Assembly (NCBI RefSeq): GCF_021130785.1
Contig: NC_060211.1
Span: 21,189,001 to 21,253,000, forward strand
Reading direction: 5' to 3'
DNA: 64,000 bases
Source of the DNA: Homalodisca vitripennis
Taxonomy: Eukaryota; Arthropoda; Insecta; Hemiptera; Cicadellidae
Positions 23,328 through 35,640 of the stretch are shown piece by piece. The notes beneath the pieces were generated by a model, which saw only the letters and a list, made by a program, of their open reading frames with translations, was not told where the DNA came from and searched no databases. How positions within the stretch are numbered: position 1 is the stretch's first letter; the number at the start of each line of letters is the position of its first letter. Made by a program: the position numbers and the translations under genes.

Positions 23328-24072
23328 CCCTTTGAACCCCAGGCGAACGAAATATCGTCGCCGAGGAAGATATGCGAAGATCCCCGCGGCGACGATGTAT
23401 CGTCGCCAATGAAGTTGCGAGAATCCCCGGGCGACGTAATATCGTCGCCATGGTATATGCGTTTAATACATATTTATTTGAAATCGTAAAATACTTATTT
23501 TATGAGTATTAATACATATTTATATGTATTTTTATTAAAATACTAATTTTTTTATTTATTTATTTACTAATTTATTTATTTAGGTAATATCAGTGATTTT
23601 TGTGTTGTACGCCTAGAGGTTTTTACAAGTCGCATACTTTTATATAAAAATTCAAAAAAAGTTTATTTTTAGAGATATCAATATAATTTTTTTTGTACAT
23701 ACACAAAACTAAATTTAGAAAAATAAAATGTGGGTGCCCATGGTAAAAATATTTCTTATTTTTTAATTAAAAAATCTTAAAATCAATATTTTTGCCTAAA
23801 AAATCTATATACATATATTTTAAAATTATTTTAATGCTGTTAAACATTTTTTTATACTTTCAGACTAATCTTTTTCTGTGTATACAATTTCATTCTGGAC
23901 ATTTTGGTTGTGTAATACAAGACAATAGCATAAAAAACAGCAAAAGTATTAATTTTTTACAAACAGTATGCAAAACAGCTGTTTCTGCTCCGGGGATTCT
24001 CGGTAGTTCTTAGGTCAAATGATTTTGGTACGTTTTTTCCACCATCAATATTTTGGTCTGGGGTTCAAAGGG
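23328..24072. mobile_element. piggyBac-like MITE, 745 bp
   Basis: The element has perfect 15-bp terminal inverted repeats, CCCTTTGAACCCCAG, and is flanked on both sides by TTAA (23,324-23,327 and 24,073-24,076). TTAA target duplication and termini starting CCC are hallmarks of the piggyBac superfamily. The left subterminal region (23,340-23,455) has repeated ATCGTCGCC strings in both orientations, including the hairpin GGCGACGATGTATCGTCGCC at 23,388-23,407. There is no transposase; the 73-codon frame at 23,792-24,013 has no domain. It is nested in the 6.5-kb element. Confidence 0.85.
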
Positions 24073-24076
24073 TTAA

Positions 24077-26465
24077 GTAAAAAAAGACAAAAACAAAACA
24101 AAATTGTGGCTATTTGAGTAATTATTGAGTTTTAGAAAGGTGAATATGATTGTTTTTGCCTTTGGTCCGTGAATAATGTCTGAAAATATTGGTAGAGGTT
24201 GTGGGACACTCTGTATAATAATTTGATATACAGAGTGCTCTATAATTCTTAGGACAAGTCTATATACCGGTACTGCTCAGGTCATGGCAAACGCATTTCA
24301 GAATATGGAAATATATTTTCGGTGCTTAGTTTCCTATCCGTCAGTCTGTATGTGTTTTTTTATAAATATTTAATAATCTTAAAACGAATAAACAAATCCT
24401 ACCTAATTTGGATAAAATATTTGTGGTAACAAGGCCAGTCATAAAAAATATCCATTAAAAAAATGGCAGCCATTAAATCTGATTAACTTTGAAGTCTTTA
24501 AAATCCAGCAGGTATACAACAATAAGTCTGATCGTGGATTTTATCACAAATCTAATTACTCAAGTACTATTTAAAATTAACAATAAATAACTCATTTAGA
24601 GCATATTTTACTTTGAAAAAACACGGTCCCTGAAAATAAATGAACAGCAGCTTCAGAGTATCTTATCCCTATTTTATTATTTTTGTCATTTATTATGCAA
24701 AACATTTGAAATACATGTTTCAGGCCTATCTAAGGATGGAATAGAATCATATATTTGATGTTTAATGAATTTATTTAAAAAGTCAAGCGACAATCAGATG
24801 TATTTCCAATAAAACCGCTTATCTTTAATTTTGTCATCTATAAAAGAATTATTGTCTGAATATTACTGTACGATTTTGCTTGTTGTTTATTATTCCTAAT
24901 ATACAACAGATAACCTAGTCACTTTTATTTAGTTTTTTAACATATATTGTGAATAAATGTAAGCTTTATGATAAATAAAACAGTTTATTATTGTTAATTA
25001 AGACGTTTGTTTTTGTCCTTCATTGTTCATAAAGGCGTTTCATTGTTGATAAATTTGCAATATCTCTAGTAGTTTGTAATTTATTAGACAAAAAGTTTGC
25101 TTGGCAACAGATTGGTATACGATATTCTGGAGCTGCCGTTTATTCGACTTTGTATTGTGACCTACTCGCTGAGAACATCAATGTCAACAGTGTTTTGTTA
25201 CAGTAAATCTGTGCATGTGATATATTTCATTTATTTGGTCATTTAGATTTGTGTTAGAAACCACTCAAATTCATTTTATTGCAATATTTTAGAAAAATTG
25301 CAGATTTTAAGAAGTTAAAAGGTAAATATTTAATAGCCACTATTTTGAAAGTATTAAAGATATCATAATATATTTTTAGCCGCCATAAAATTTAGACCAA
25401 GACTTTTTGGGATTCACTTTATTAGGTTTTAAGATATTCCATTTTTAACAACAACAAACAAACGCACACTGACCGACAAAGGGGAAATTAAGCAATGTAG
25501 ATCCATAATACTCAGTATATAAATGTGTGTTTTGACCTAAGCAATAACGCTTTTGAAAATATGATAGTACATTTATTGCATTTATTGTTTTTTTAATTAT
25601 AGTTCAACTAACTGATATGGATATATGAATGATATTTATTCTTATAGATATAAAATAATACTGACATTTTTTGTCAAGTGTGTTTGAATTATAGTCCGAC
25701 ACAATCGACCTCACACGCACATTCACAGACTATGTTCCCAATGTACATTCTATTTAATATGTTCTGATTGAAGCCACTTTTTAAAATATTCAAAAACAAT
25801 ATAAAGAATACGATATAGTTATGAAATAATAAAGCTAATTTTAATCTCAGAATGCAGAAAGCTTAGGAATGACGTGAATGCACAAAATATTGTAACCTTG
25901 AATAACTTATCCACCACAAGTATTTAAAATAACACTGGTATCCCCCAGATAATTGAGATCTTGTCTACACATCGTGGTGCACTATTCAGTTTAAATAGTA
26001 TAATTCAGTTTTTGATGCGTCCATAAAAATAATTGGCCCTTAGCCGTCGCAAAATTACAGTTTTACGGTTCAAAATTTTACCACGTTTGATTGGTATTCG
26101 AAAAAATTAAAACAAATAAATAATTGTTTTTAAAGTGGTTAGTAGGATGATATAATCTCTGACCATGTATATTTATTACACATGCTGGATTTAAGCAATA
26201 ACTGTTACTCTGCGTTGTTCGTACCATTGTTTCAAATTAATTTTACTTTAAAAATAAAGTTCTATTTGAATGCCTAGAGCCTAGATTTTTTACTTAAGTA
26301 TATTTGATGCATAGTATTTTTACAATTGGTATTGAACGGTTTGTTTTTGAAACATTAAGTAAACCGTAGCAAAGCAGTAAATATAGTCATTAATAAAATC
26401 GCAATATGGTTAAACGTTTATTGTTATATTGCGTTGGCGTGCTTATTCATCTCATCAGTAAGTTA
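24077..26465. other. Interior of the 6.5-kb element, right part
   Basis: Mostly AT-rich with no recognised gene. Two transposon-end-like strings lie back to back at 24,206-24,245 (GGGACACTCTGTATAA and TATACAGAGTGCTC), and a repeat shared with 12.45-12.66 kb lies near 24,330. Confidence 0.45.
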
Positions 26466-26746
26466 TAGGCGCCGATTTAGCAGCCCTCAGATCCAAGGGG
26501 GTGCTAAATCAGCATATGAACATGGTCAAGGCGCTGAATTAGGACCCCCCTATTCGAAGGGGGTGCTAAATCAGCACATGAACACGGTCAAGGCGCTGAA
26601 TTAGGACCCCCGTATTCGAAGGGGGTGCTTATTCAGGGCCTGGACACGGCCACTGTGCTGATTTAGCACCCCCTTTCGTGACGTCAAAATGACGTCAGTA
26701 GCGAGGGGTTGCTATGTCCAGGGGGTGCTAATTCAGGCGCACCCCC
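26466..26746 (-). repeat. Right complex terminal inverted repeat
   Basis: Inverted counterpart of 20,218-20,456, with three to four hairpin units (AAGGGGGTGCTAAATCAGCA ... GCTGAATTAGGACCCCC) and two TGACGTCA sites. It is less regular than the left end. Confidence 0.88.
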
Positions 26747-26803
26747 GTTTGCCGCACTACCCCATTTGCCGCACTAGCCCATTTGCTGCACTAGCCCGTT
26801 TGC
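26747..26803 (+). repeat. 17-bp satellite fragment, right of the inserted element
   Basis: About three units (CCGCACTACCCCATTTG and variants) continue the satellite in phase with 20,116-20,217, ending at GACGTCAGTGTG, the edge of unit Y. Confidence 0.9.
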
Positions 26804-29800
26804 CGACGTCAGTGTGTTCAACATTCATACATTATTTACGTCAATATGCCTACCACAGAAATGACAGCAGTCACTTAACAGGTTTGGTCATAATTAATTG
26901 TGTTAGCGACTAACAAGTAACCAAAATTATTTCTAGCGTATGAAACTCAAACTTTATCAACAAAGTATAATAATCATTGTATTATTATTATTCGGTTTTC
27001 TCAATTAAAGTATTGAAATATTTAATAAATGCCCAAAAACGTACAATTTTATCATATACCTGCTACGATCATAAATGTTGTTTAAGCAAGATTTTAATTT
27101 AAGTAAAAATTACATGAAATCACGTGAAATAACAATGATTACTTTTAAATCTAGGAAAAGAAGAGGATTGTATCATAGATTTACGTAATTATAAGGAATG
27201 CTAAAAACTATAATGATTAATAATATAAACAGTGTCACGACTTTCCGTTTGTATCGTATGTAGTTTATTGATACATCACAACAAAATCGTTACTTCTCTG
27301 CAATTCAACAAAAAACTAATATAAATATAATTTTATCAGAATCCAGTAACAAAGAGATTAAATTTTATTGTGATCTCTAGGAGCTTTAATTAGTAAGCAG
27401 TAGATTAGTTATAATATTTGTAGTGGTGTTACGATTTATTAACACCTGTTGGTTCTCAGTGTTACCGACGGGATCTCCATCAATAATGGACATTGAGTCA
27501 TAAGTGCACCCCGTCTAAAACAATACCATCCAATAATAACTGTAATTGCAATTCGCCAACCAAATCCAACGCTGAGAGCTTTTGGCGGGGAAATAACTCA
27601 GTCGACGTGCAGCCCAACTTTATTGATCGACCTTCTATGGAAATAGGGTCTCCATCATACTTTAAGAGTTCTTAACGTATTATAAACTTGCAAGAATACT
27701 GCACACTTTAATTTGAATCAATGTGAAAAATACATTGTGTATTAAAATAGATTAGTCAATTATATGGCCTATTTTATTTGTTTTCCACATTCCTACCTTG
27801 TTTGCACAGATAAAAAAATCATTTCTGTACACTTTCAAAAACATTTCGTAGGTGTCATTTGACACCGTCTTCAATAAAAATGTAATCACTGAGCATTGTT
27901 CTTCCGGGTATAGCACAAGATTCGCATTATTAAATGAGTGCTTTCGAGGGTATGCTCACCAAATACTCTGGAACAGCTGATCAGAAACAACATACAGGAA
28001 TGCCAACTTGATGCACTGAAATTATAAAGTGATTGAATGACCCGTTTCAGATTTGTCTTGGACCTTATTGAATAATCATCATATTTCATTATCTCGTTTG
28101 ATCATTGGAGGTTATGCATCCTACAAAAACCATGTGGTGGAATTAGATTCAGAAAGAAATTTCCCTTAATAACTCATTAACATGTTATGATAACACGGTT
28201 TAGAACTGCATTATTGACGTTGAATTACAAATATAACTTGTTTTTGGGTTTTCGTCGTCGTTACATATAGCAATAAATTGGAAATTTCCAGATCCTATTA
28301 TTATTTTAAAGGAATCTATCGTAATTGTAACAGCTGTTTGGTGAAATTGGGTTATGCTTTCTAACTGTAATACCAAAAGCATAGTTATATGTATTGAAAG
28401 ATATGTCTCTAGATAAACTTTTATCCATGTTATCACTATTCTCACCATTCTTGAATTTAAATAGTGATTTAAACGTTTAAGAGTTAAGATTAGAACAAAT
28501 AGATTTTTTACCTCTTACTTGAAAGGTTTACCGTGTATCGAAAACGCAACTTCATAAACAAACCTTAGTAAGTCTAATTAATATAAAATGTTTACCTGTA
28601 AGAAATAAAACTGCCTCTTATATTTCTAATAAAGTAACACACAACTACCTAACTTCAGGTTTGCGAGGTTCATTCACCACCAAGTCTACGGAAGAGATCT
28701 CTTAAACAAAGAGAGAGAAAAGTGAAAGAGCTAAGTAAATCTTTAACTTGCTGCAAAGTTGTGAAAGTTCAACGAGATCCCAAATCAATTTGCGATAACA
28801 CTGTTAGTTCGACACTAGGTTCTTTCAAGAATAGTTGTATTTCAACAGTTCTCTAAATGTAATAAACGTCCAAGTTTGCTCCTTTTCTGTTTAGTTCAAA
28901 AACATTAAACTAAATTATGAACGAAAACGATTAATGAACAACTTTTACATTCAAGATGAAAGTTCAAGTTGCGATTTCTTTATTGTTACAACTTTTAACA
29001 GAATAAAACATTTTCGGCGCATTCACTGGCAAAATACTTTGACGCCTTTGTGTGTTTTAAATCTGATTTTATTACTAATAAAATCGCGCAGTTATTTCAC
29101 CACCCATAATTATATAAATTTTATTCTAGAGATAACTCAAAAAATTCAAAATTATGAAATTCAAAATAATTATTATGAATTATTTTGATTCTCATTATTC
29201 AAAATTCGTGTTAGATTGGATTAATAAGGTCAAATAAAATTTAAGATTCAATAATTCATAAGTATGACTACATTGTATTAAATGTTAGTATTGCTTACGG
29301 ATCATTCGGTTAAGAAAGAAAAATAGATGTTTTGGTTATTTTCAATAAAAATAATAAAAACAGTCCTTGACTAATTTAGATCTTACAAACACAAAGCAAG
29401 AACATTTCTCAGATCATTTTACGATGTATTTTAGGCATAAAAACTATCATTGGAAGGTGTGGAAAAGATGACCGAAGTGGGTGAAAAGTTTTGACTAAAT
29501 TAATATAAATATACGTCATAGCCATAAGTATGATCTGATAAAACATTGAGTAGTATGTTGTTAAATTCTATTCCAACATTTATATTTGTATAACAAAATA
29601 TAGTTTCCTTATTTCGCATATTAAAGTGTTAATGACATTTTAAATCATATCACTCCCTAAAGACATAATTCATACAGGTATACACACTTCAAAATTATTT
29701 GTTTATATATTCAAACGTTTTTCTTAGGGTCAGATATTAGAAATCACTCAACGTGTCGACCAAATTACTCAATTTCAATTTTAATGAAAAATTTTTAATG

Positions 29801-32119
29801 ATTTTTGGTATCTGGTATTGTAAAATTTCAATTTGTTGCGATATCCTAGGAATAAAACTGATTTTTTTACGTGTAAATAATATGAAAAACACTTAAGTGT
29901 AATTATAAGTTTTTAAAACGTATTACACAAATATCACGCATACCAATATAAAAAGTAATTTTAAGAAAAATAAAGTTATACTCGTATATCTACTAACAAG
30001 TTGAAGATAAATAAGCTATGACAAAAAATTATAACTGGCCTTTTTATTAGATAATGTACTGGACTAACAAGGAATTACAATCATATAACCGCTACGCATA
30101 TTTCACGTCTTGCCAGAGTTTACAAAGTTTATGAAGTTCATCAAGACAAGAGCGCGGATTGAGAGATGACTGATTGAGTCTTATTCAATGGCGTGCTTGA
30201 TCAATACCTTCTTGTATTTCTTTGCCGAGAGAGCTCATAATGGTAACCACAGACTAGATTTGTTCACAATTCAGGTTTCAATGTTCCTAGAAGAGAAAGA
30301 GTACGTGTTAGCCCTAACGTTGAAATAGCTTCACTAACTGAAATAGATTAGAATAAAGGACAGTAGTGCTTCAGTAGTATTAACGTAATGCGATACGACA
30401 CAAAGTATTATAGAGCACAATATCAATAGCGTTTAACAGTAACATCTGGCTTATTTGGCTGGCTTGACTGGAAGTAACGTTTGGATAGCAGCCAAAGAAG
30501 ACCGTTATGATTTTTCCTAATCGTCTATAAAATCAGACCCACGAAGTAGCTGAGTGCTTAATTTATATTAACAGTAAAACAAATGGAAATCAGTGAAAGT
30601 ATACTAACTGAAATGAAATTCGTTTTTAAATAATGGGAAATTAGAATAGATAGGAAGGATGCTTGTAGTTACAGGAATTCATGTTTTGAATTAACAGGAA
30701 ATCGTAAAATAGGTGGATCGCCTCCGGAAGTACACCGAGTGGTTCCAGCTATATCCGGATGTCAGAAGAGTTGAACAGAAACCCTGATCAACTGAAAGTT
30801 TAGCACGTTTTGTGTCATTAAGCATTCCATAATGAAATACTTTCTATGCAAGTAACTGCCTATCTTACCTTAAATATTTCAAAGTGTTGCCTATAAAGAA
30901 TAACATTCCCTATGTTTTTTTTTATATTGTAATTTATTAGAAGAAATTATTAATCCACGTTTAATGCAATTCGTGTTTTCTTGACGTGTAACTTAATTGA
31001 TAACATAAACCACCCAATGTTTTTTTTCTGATTTAACTACTCTGAAGCGTAAAGTTTGTAATATTCAGGGGTTAAATGACACCCTGCGAATGAAAAGATA
31101 TTTTCAATACTAACGAATATATTTAAGACCATATTAGAAATTACAGTCAAAATGACCATGCAACTTAACCCATTAGTGCATAAATTAAAGATGATTTTAT
31201 GTAATTACATATTTTGGTTGTTTCTCGTAATATAACTCTAAATAAATAAGCAAGGGAAATACTGTAGTAAAACAAACGTTTTGATATTTATTTAAATAAT
31301 AGGTATATTTCAAAAAGAACACAAGGCACCAGGACTACATAGCTTACCCGAGCCTTTTCTTTGACGAGAACCGTTTTTGTTTCTTTAGGGATAAAATAAT
31401 TTAATTTAAGGTATGTAATACAATATGCAGGTAAAAATTATGAACTAGTTCACCTACATGAATTAAAAATGTGAATTCCACTATTTAGATACCACCAAAA
31501 GTATGAAATACAATTAAAAAAGATTGATAAACTCAGTTTTGTTACATAAAGAAAAGCAGTATCTTTATTACGTTTTTATGTTACTTCATAACAGATGTTG
31601 CGCCAAGTTCTACTTTACATTTAGAATATAGGAATTTCACCATTGCAGGTCAGTAAGAGCTGTCCTTCAGACCTCCTGTCCTTGTGTTGTTTGAGTAATC
31701 AACACTTTTAACTCGGAGTTCTGTTAGAGGTTTAGGCTAGATTTTACCTTAAACGAAGGCTTTCCATGCCTTAAAAAAATAATAACAGTTAAGTTCCTGC
31801 AAAAATTAAGAGGTGTATTTTTTTGTTTGATGGTAGTACCTTTGTGTTAATTATTCAATTTTTTTGTCATAGCCCTTTTTTATTTTACATAAAAGACCCA
31901 AACAAAATAGACCAAACTCAGCCAAAACTTGTTTAAGTGACAAACTAAAAAACTTGTGTATTTATAGATTAAGCTATATTTTATTTATATATATAAAATC
32001 TACAATGTGTATTAAAAACTATTTATTATATAAACATTTTTTATTTAAAAACTATGTATTAACTATTTATAATTAAAAGTATTATAAGAGTAATAAATGC
32101 GTCTAAAGAATTGGCACAC
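26804..32119 (+). repeat. Unit Y, copy 1 (inner part of palindrome A left arm)
   Basis: The 5.3-kb segment is the reverse complement of 38,265-44,752 apart from the mariner and smaller indels. The edges are GACGTCAGTGTGTTCAACAT at 26,804 and AATTGGCACAC at 32,119. The short open frames common to both arms (near 28,934-29,188 and 28,200-28,448) are not conserved in length or end, so I do not call genes. By eye about nine bases in ten match in the stretches compared. Confidence 0.93.
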
Positions 32120-33189
32120 CTTTGACCTATATGTAAAAAAGAAAAACAGTGTAAGATAAACATATAATAAAAATATGTTTCAATGATCATGTTATCATAA
32201 ATAAATAAATAAAAAGAACAGACACATAATTGATAGCCTGGCAGTTTGGCTTTATTATTGAATAAAGAGATCGTAATTAATAGTTTTTATACTAGTGTTA
32301 TAGCAAGAAACAAATTTTCTGTGCTCATGCGAAGTTTAAACAATATATCTCAGGGATAAGTGCATTAAACAAAAGTTTATTTTTTACCACAACCAAGACT
32401 TGCTATGATATGTTTCTTATTGTAGAGGCAAATAAACAATGATTGTAAGGCAGAATAGTATTGCTGTTGTCTGGGTGAATAGCAAATTAAGTTCTGATTA
32501 GCTAAATACTAGTAATAATAAATATGAGCAATATTAAACACGATTAAAATCTCTAATTTCAAGGAAACAAATATATAATGGTAAACTTTAGTAATGATAG
32601 TAATAAAGTAATAAAGATTCTCATGTCTAAAAACAAAATTATTCTTAGAGATTTTTAAGCAAAAGTGATGTTTATGTTGTTTGCAGTTCACTAAATGGTT
32701 TACACTAACATCAGACTTTGAGGGAAGCAGTGGTACCAATATTAAACTCTCAGACATATAATTTAACTACTGCCATATAAATGCACCAATGGGTTGGACT
32801 TATGGTCTTAAAGTTTATAAAAACACAAATTCTTCATTTTATTGGTGGGGGTGGTTTATTTATTGTGTAGCTGATCTCAAAGTAGTGTGGATCATCTTGA
32901 AATTATCTCATAAACTTTAATTTAACTGTAAGCTGTAGCGTTTATACTATTAAGATTATCTCCACGTTGTAAAAGATTATATAAATCACAATATAATCAA
33001 TCAGAAAATTGATTTGTTATAGTTTTAAACATAAATATTACTTAAAATCTTGATTAATTTTGGAGCCAAATATGTCTGTATTCTCAATTTTTTAATGAGA
33101 CCAAATACGATAGTTATTAAACATATAGAAAAGTATTTAAGTACGGACATTCTGCTTTAATCCGTATGTTATATAATTACTTGAAATGT
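32120..33189. other. Spacer of palindrome A, left part; nothing recognised
   Basis: AT-rich, no gene seen; the open frame complement(32,509-32,757) lacks any motif. Confidence 0.45.
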
Positions 33190-35640
33190 AATTGGCTGAG
33201 CTTGAGCGAAGTCTATCACTCGAGGCAGGAAAAAGTTCATTTCTGCTTGTATGTTTGTTTGTCTGGACTTTTACGATGTCACAGGAATGAACTGATAGCT
33301 TTATACAATGTTTAATTGCTTTATAAAAAACCGGACTCGATGATGGTGGATAACATTCTATTGGAGTTGAATGAACGATAGCGAATATAACTCATAACCA
33401 AGCCATCATATATTGGTCTTATGGGTAACCATAATGCCAATGAGCAACTCGCAGAATAAATAAGTTTTTTTAAACATATCAAATTTTAATATGTAACATA
33501 TGTACTCAATCCGTATGGCACTCTTGAATGAAATAACTCAATTTTGCGTGTAACCACAGTTAAGCTGTTACGCTACACGTACCTTATGAGAAAGTAGTAT
33601 AAAATAGTGTTATTGTTACAGGTCTTATTTGTGGGATGGTCTTTCGTGTTTTCTTTACATTAAAAATAAAAATATTTCTACTGTACTACATAACACATTA
33701 AAACAATAAATGAAATAATGTTTAAGTATATGTTCGTTTTTTTGTTTATGCCATAATGTACTCAATTAATTTCTTCAAAAGTAATCAGGATTCATGCTAT
33801 ATCTGAAGGTTCATCTGAAAATTGAATACGCTGAGAAAAATGAACTTCCAGGGGGTAGTAAACCGTTAAATGTAAAAAATGTCATTATTTATTTTTTTCA
33901 TTATAATTGTTTACTAGTTTGTTCTGATAAATACAGTAAAAAAATTATGATGATATAAGCTTTTTGTACAAAATAAAAATCTTGTACACTCCTCTTGTTT
34001 TTGGATTTCGTTTTCATACAGTATACATTGATAGTAGGTAGTGTTTTGCTTCACAATCTGTGATTTGTTTTCTTATTTCTATTTTACAGGCCTATAGCTT
34101 TGGTTCAATGTATTGTTTGTTTACATTACTTGAGTGAAGATTAGTGTCAACATTTACGTTTTCAGTGTCAAGTAATCGAAAATAGTTTGACAGACTCTGT
34201 GATTGACCAACTAGGTGTGTACTTTTTTAATGCTATTAGAGCCAATCCCAATGACTTGGTATCAATGAGAAAGGCTGCTTGGGCAGTATGGAACCACAAG
34301 GCCAGTTCGGATAAGAAACCACTTCACCATTTTTGTTCGACTGGCCCAGAATCTTGGTATAAGTACCAGCAGGCTATATATAATAACTCAATAACAACTT
34401 TTAAACATAAAAATATAATACCATACTCTGTAATGGATTTCATTAAACCAATATTCGTAGATCTGACAAAGCCTGAACTTTTAAGAATATGTTTAAAAGG
34501 AAAGACCCAAAACGCTAATGAGTCATACAACAATGTGCTTTGGAACATCTGCCCTAAAAAAGGTTTTGCTGGAAGAACAGTTTCAAATATTGCAGCACAT
34601 GAAGCATCTTTGATTTATAATGAAGGGCATTTAGGTAGGTTAAAGGTCCTTACTCATTTATCCATGACTCCGGGGACTTTCTGTGAAGAATTGTTGAGAA
34701 ATTTTGATGAGATCCGTGTGCGCGCATTGCTAAAGAAAGTTGAAAACCAAAGTTTGGAAGCCAGAAGAGCCAGAAGGAGATTGAGACTAGACCAGCAAAG
34801 GAGATTTTAAGAAGTAGAAGGTGTAACATATGCAGCAGGGTCTTTTTAATGTAAGTTAAAACATCATTTTTAATAGTTTAACTTTAACGGTGGTTTTCCG
34901 AAAGTTACTTTTTTGCCTACTATTTACATGATTTCTCAAAAAGTATTCAAGATATCCTTACAATATTTTCAGGGGATGTTTATAACATCATTAGCTATAG
35001 CATGAACTAGGATTGTCAGAAATGAATCAATATAACTCAATTTATTAAGGTAAATAAAGTGTTTTTTTTTTAAAATAAATTATGTTTATTTTGTAATTAA
35101 TATTTTTTTTTAGTTATTTATTTTAAAATTAGACCAATATCCCTAGTTCATGCCATAGCCCTAGGTCTAACAAACAGAATGATACCAAATTTTATGTGTA
35201 AAACTTGAATTTAAGCGTTACAATTATGTTAATAAGTACGCTACGTAAAAAAAAAAAAACAAAAACATTTATAACTCAATAATAGAATAAAATATTTTAT
35301 TAAAAATAATTTTAAAATAAACTGAAGTATATACATAACTTACCCACAAAATTTCATATGTGTAAGTATATTAGTAGTTGCACAAGGAATAAATTTGTAA
35401 ATGCAAGCGGAAAGGTGTACTAACTCCCTTCAGCTTTCACTCCAGTCATCCCATTAAAGTCAGTGTCAACAAAAATATGATTTTCTTTTCCACTCGTCAC
35501 GTTCAACGAATTCTATATTTAGGAATGTAGCCTAAAATGATTTTAAAACCTGTTATACGATCTGAAAACAAAAGTTACTGAACATATCAAGTTCGTACTA
35601 ACACTGTTTTTAAAATATGATTAAACATACATGCAAAGAT
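33190..35640 (+). mobile_element. Element carrying the Mutator-like transposase fragment
   Basis: Sequences upstream (33,250-33,600) and downstream (35,425-35,640) of the transposase frame recur together at 1,255-1,600 and 1,970-2,200 without the frame. This suggests that all three parts belong to one mobile unit. I could not find its terminal inverted repeats or a target duplication, so the limits are approximate. Confidence 0.45.
34166..34810 (+). CDS. Mutator-like transposase, C-terminal fragment (likely last exon)
   Basis: The frame is open for about 214 codons with no internal stop and ends at TAA 34,808-34,810. Recognisable elements in order: TDSVIDQLGVYFFNAIR near the start; MRKAAWAVWNHKASSDKKP and HHFCSTGPESWYKYQ at about residues 35-70; KGKTQNANESYNNVLW near residue 115; and a basic, Arg-rich C-terminus (RRARRRLRLDQQRR). 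This order is that of the C-terminal half of the Mutator-like transposases common in insects (the family with the GKTQNxNES motif). The N-terminal catalytic half is missing. There is no good ATG start. Instead a TTTTCAG acceptor directly precedes 34,166 in phase 0, so I take this as a terminal exon or a 5'-truncated remnant. The conserved open frame is unusual for this decayed neighbourhood. Confidence 0.7.
   Translation, partial: CQVIENSLTDSVIDQLGVYFFNAIRANPNDLVSMRKAAWAVWNHKASSDKKPLHHFCSTGPESWYKYQQAIYNNSITTFKHKNIIPYSVMDFIKPIFVDLTKPELLRICLKGKTQNANESYNNVLWNICPKKGFAGRTVSNIAAHEASLIYNEGHLGRLKVLTHLSMTPGTFCEELLRNFDEIRVRALLKKVENQSLEARRARRRLRLDQQRRF

Larger units (their letters stand above)
20218..26746. 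mobile_element. 6.5-kb DNA-transposon-like element with GC-rich complex inverted ends
   Basis: The left end reads GGGGGACGCTGCTTTAGCAC and the right end, inverted, GGGGGTGCGCCTGAATTAGC. Both continue into CCCCCTGG, a CCCCTCG string and a TGACGTCA site. Behind each terminus are 3-4 units of about 62-72 bp in which GCACCCCC and GGGGGTGC face each other. The element interrupts the 17-bp satellite: GTTTG lies on both sides (20,213-20,217 and 26,747-26,751), and removing the element restores a regular satellite unit. The duplication could be 5-8 bp because flanking C bases are ambiguous. The interior is AT-rich with no transposase that I recognise, so this is probably a non-autonomous or decayed copy. 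Superfamily not assigned. Confidence 0.8.

Noticed and set aside
27493..27675. 60-codon frame in unit Y
   Set aside because: The copies at 1-180 and near 44,000 do not keep this frame open in the same way.
28934..29188. Small protein common to both palindrome arms (also 42,436-42,681)
   Set aside because: Similarity follows from the arms being duplicates; the frames end differently and show no domain or codon signal.
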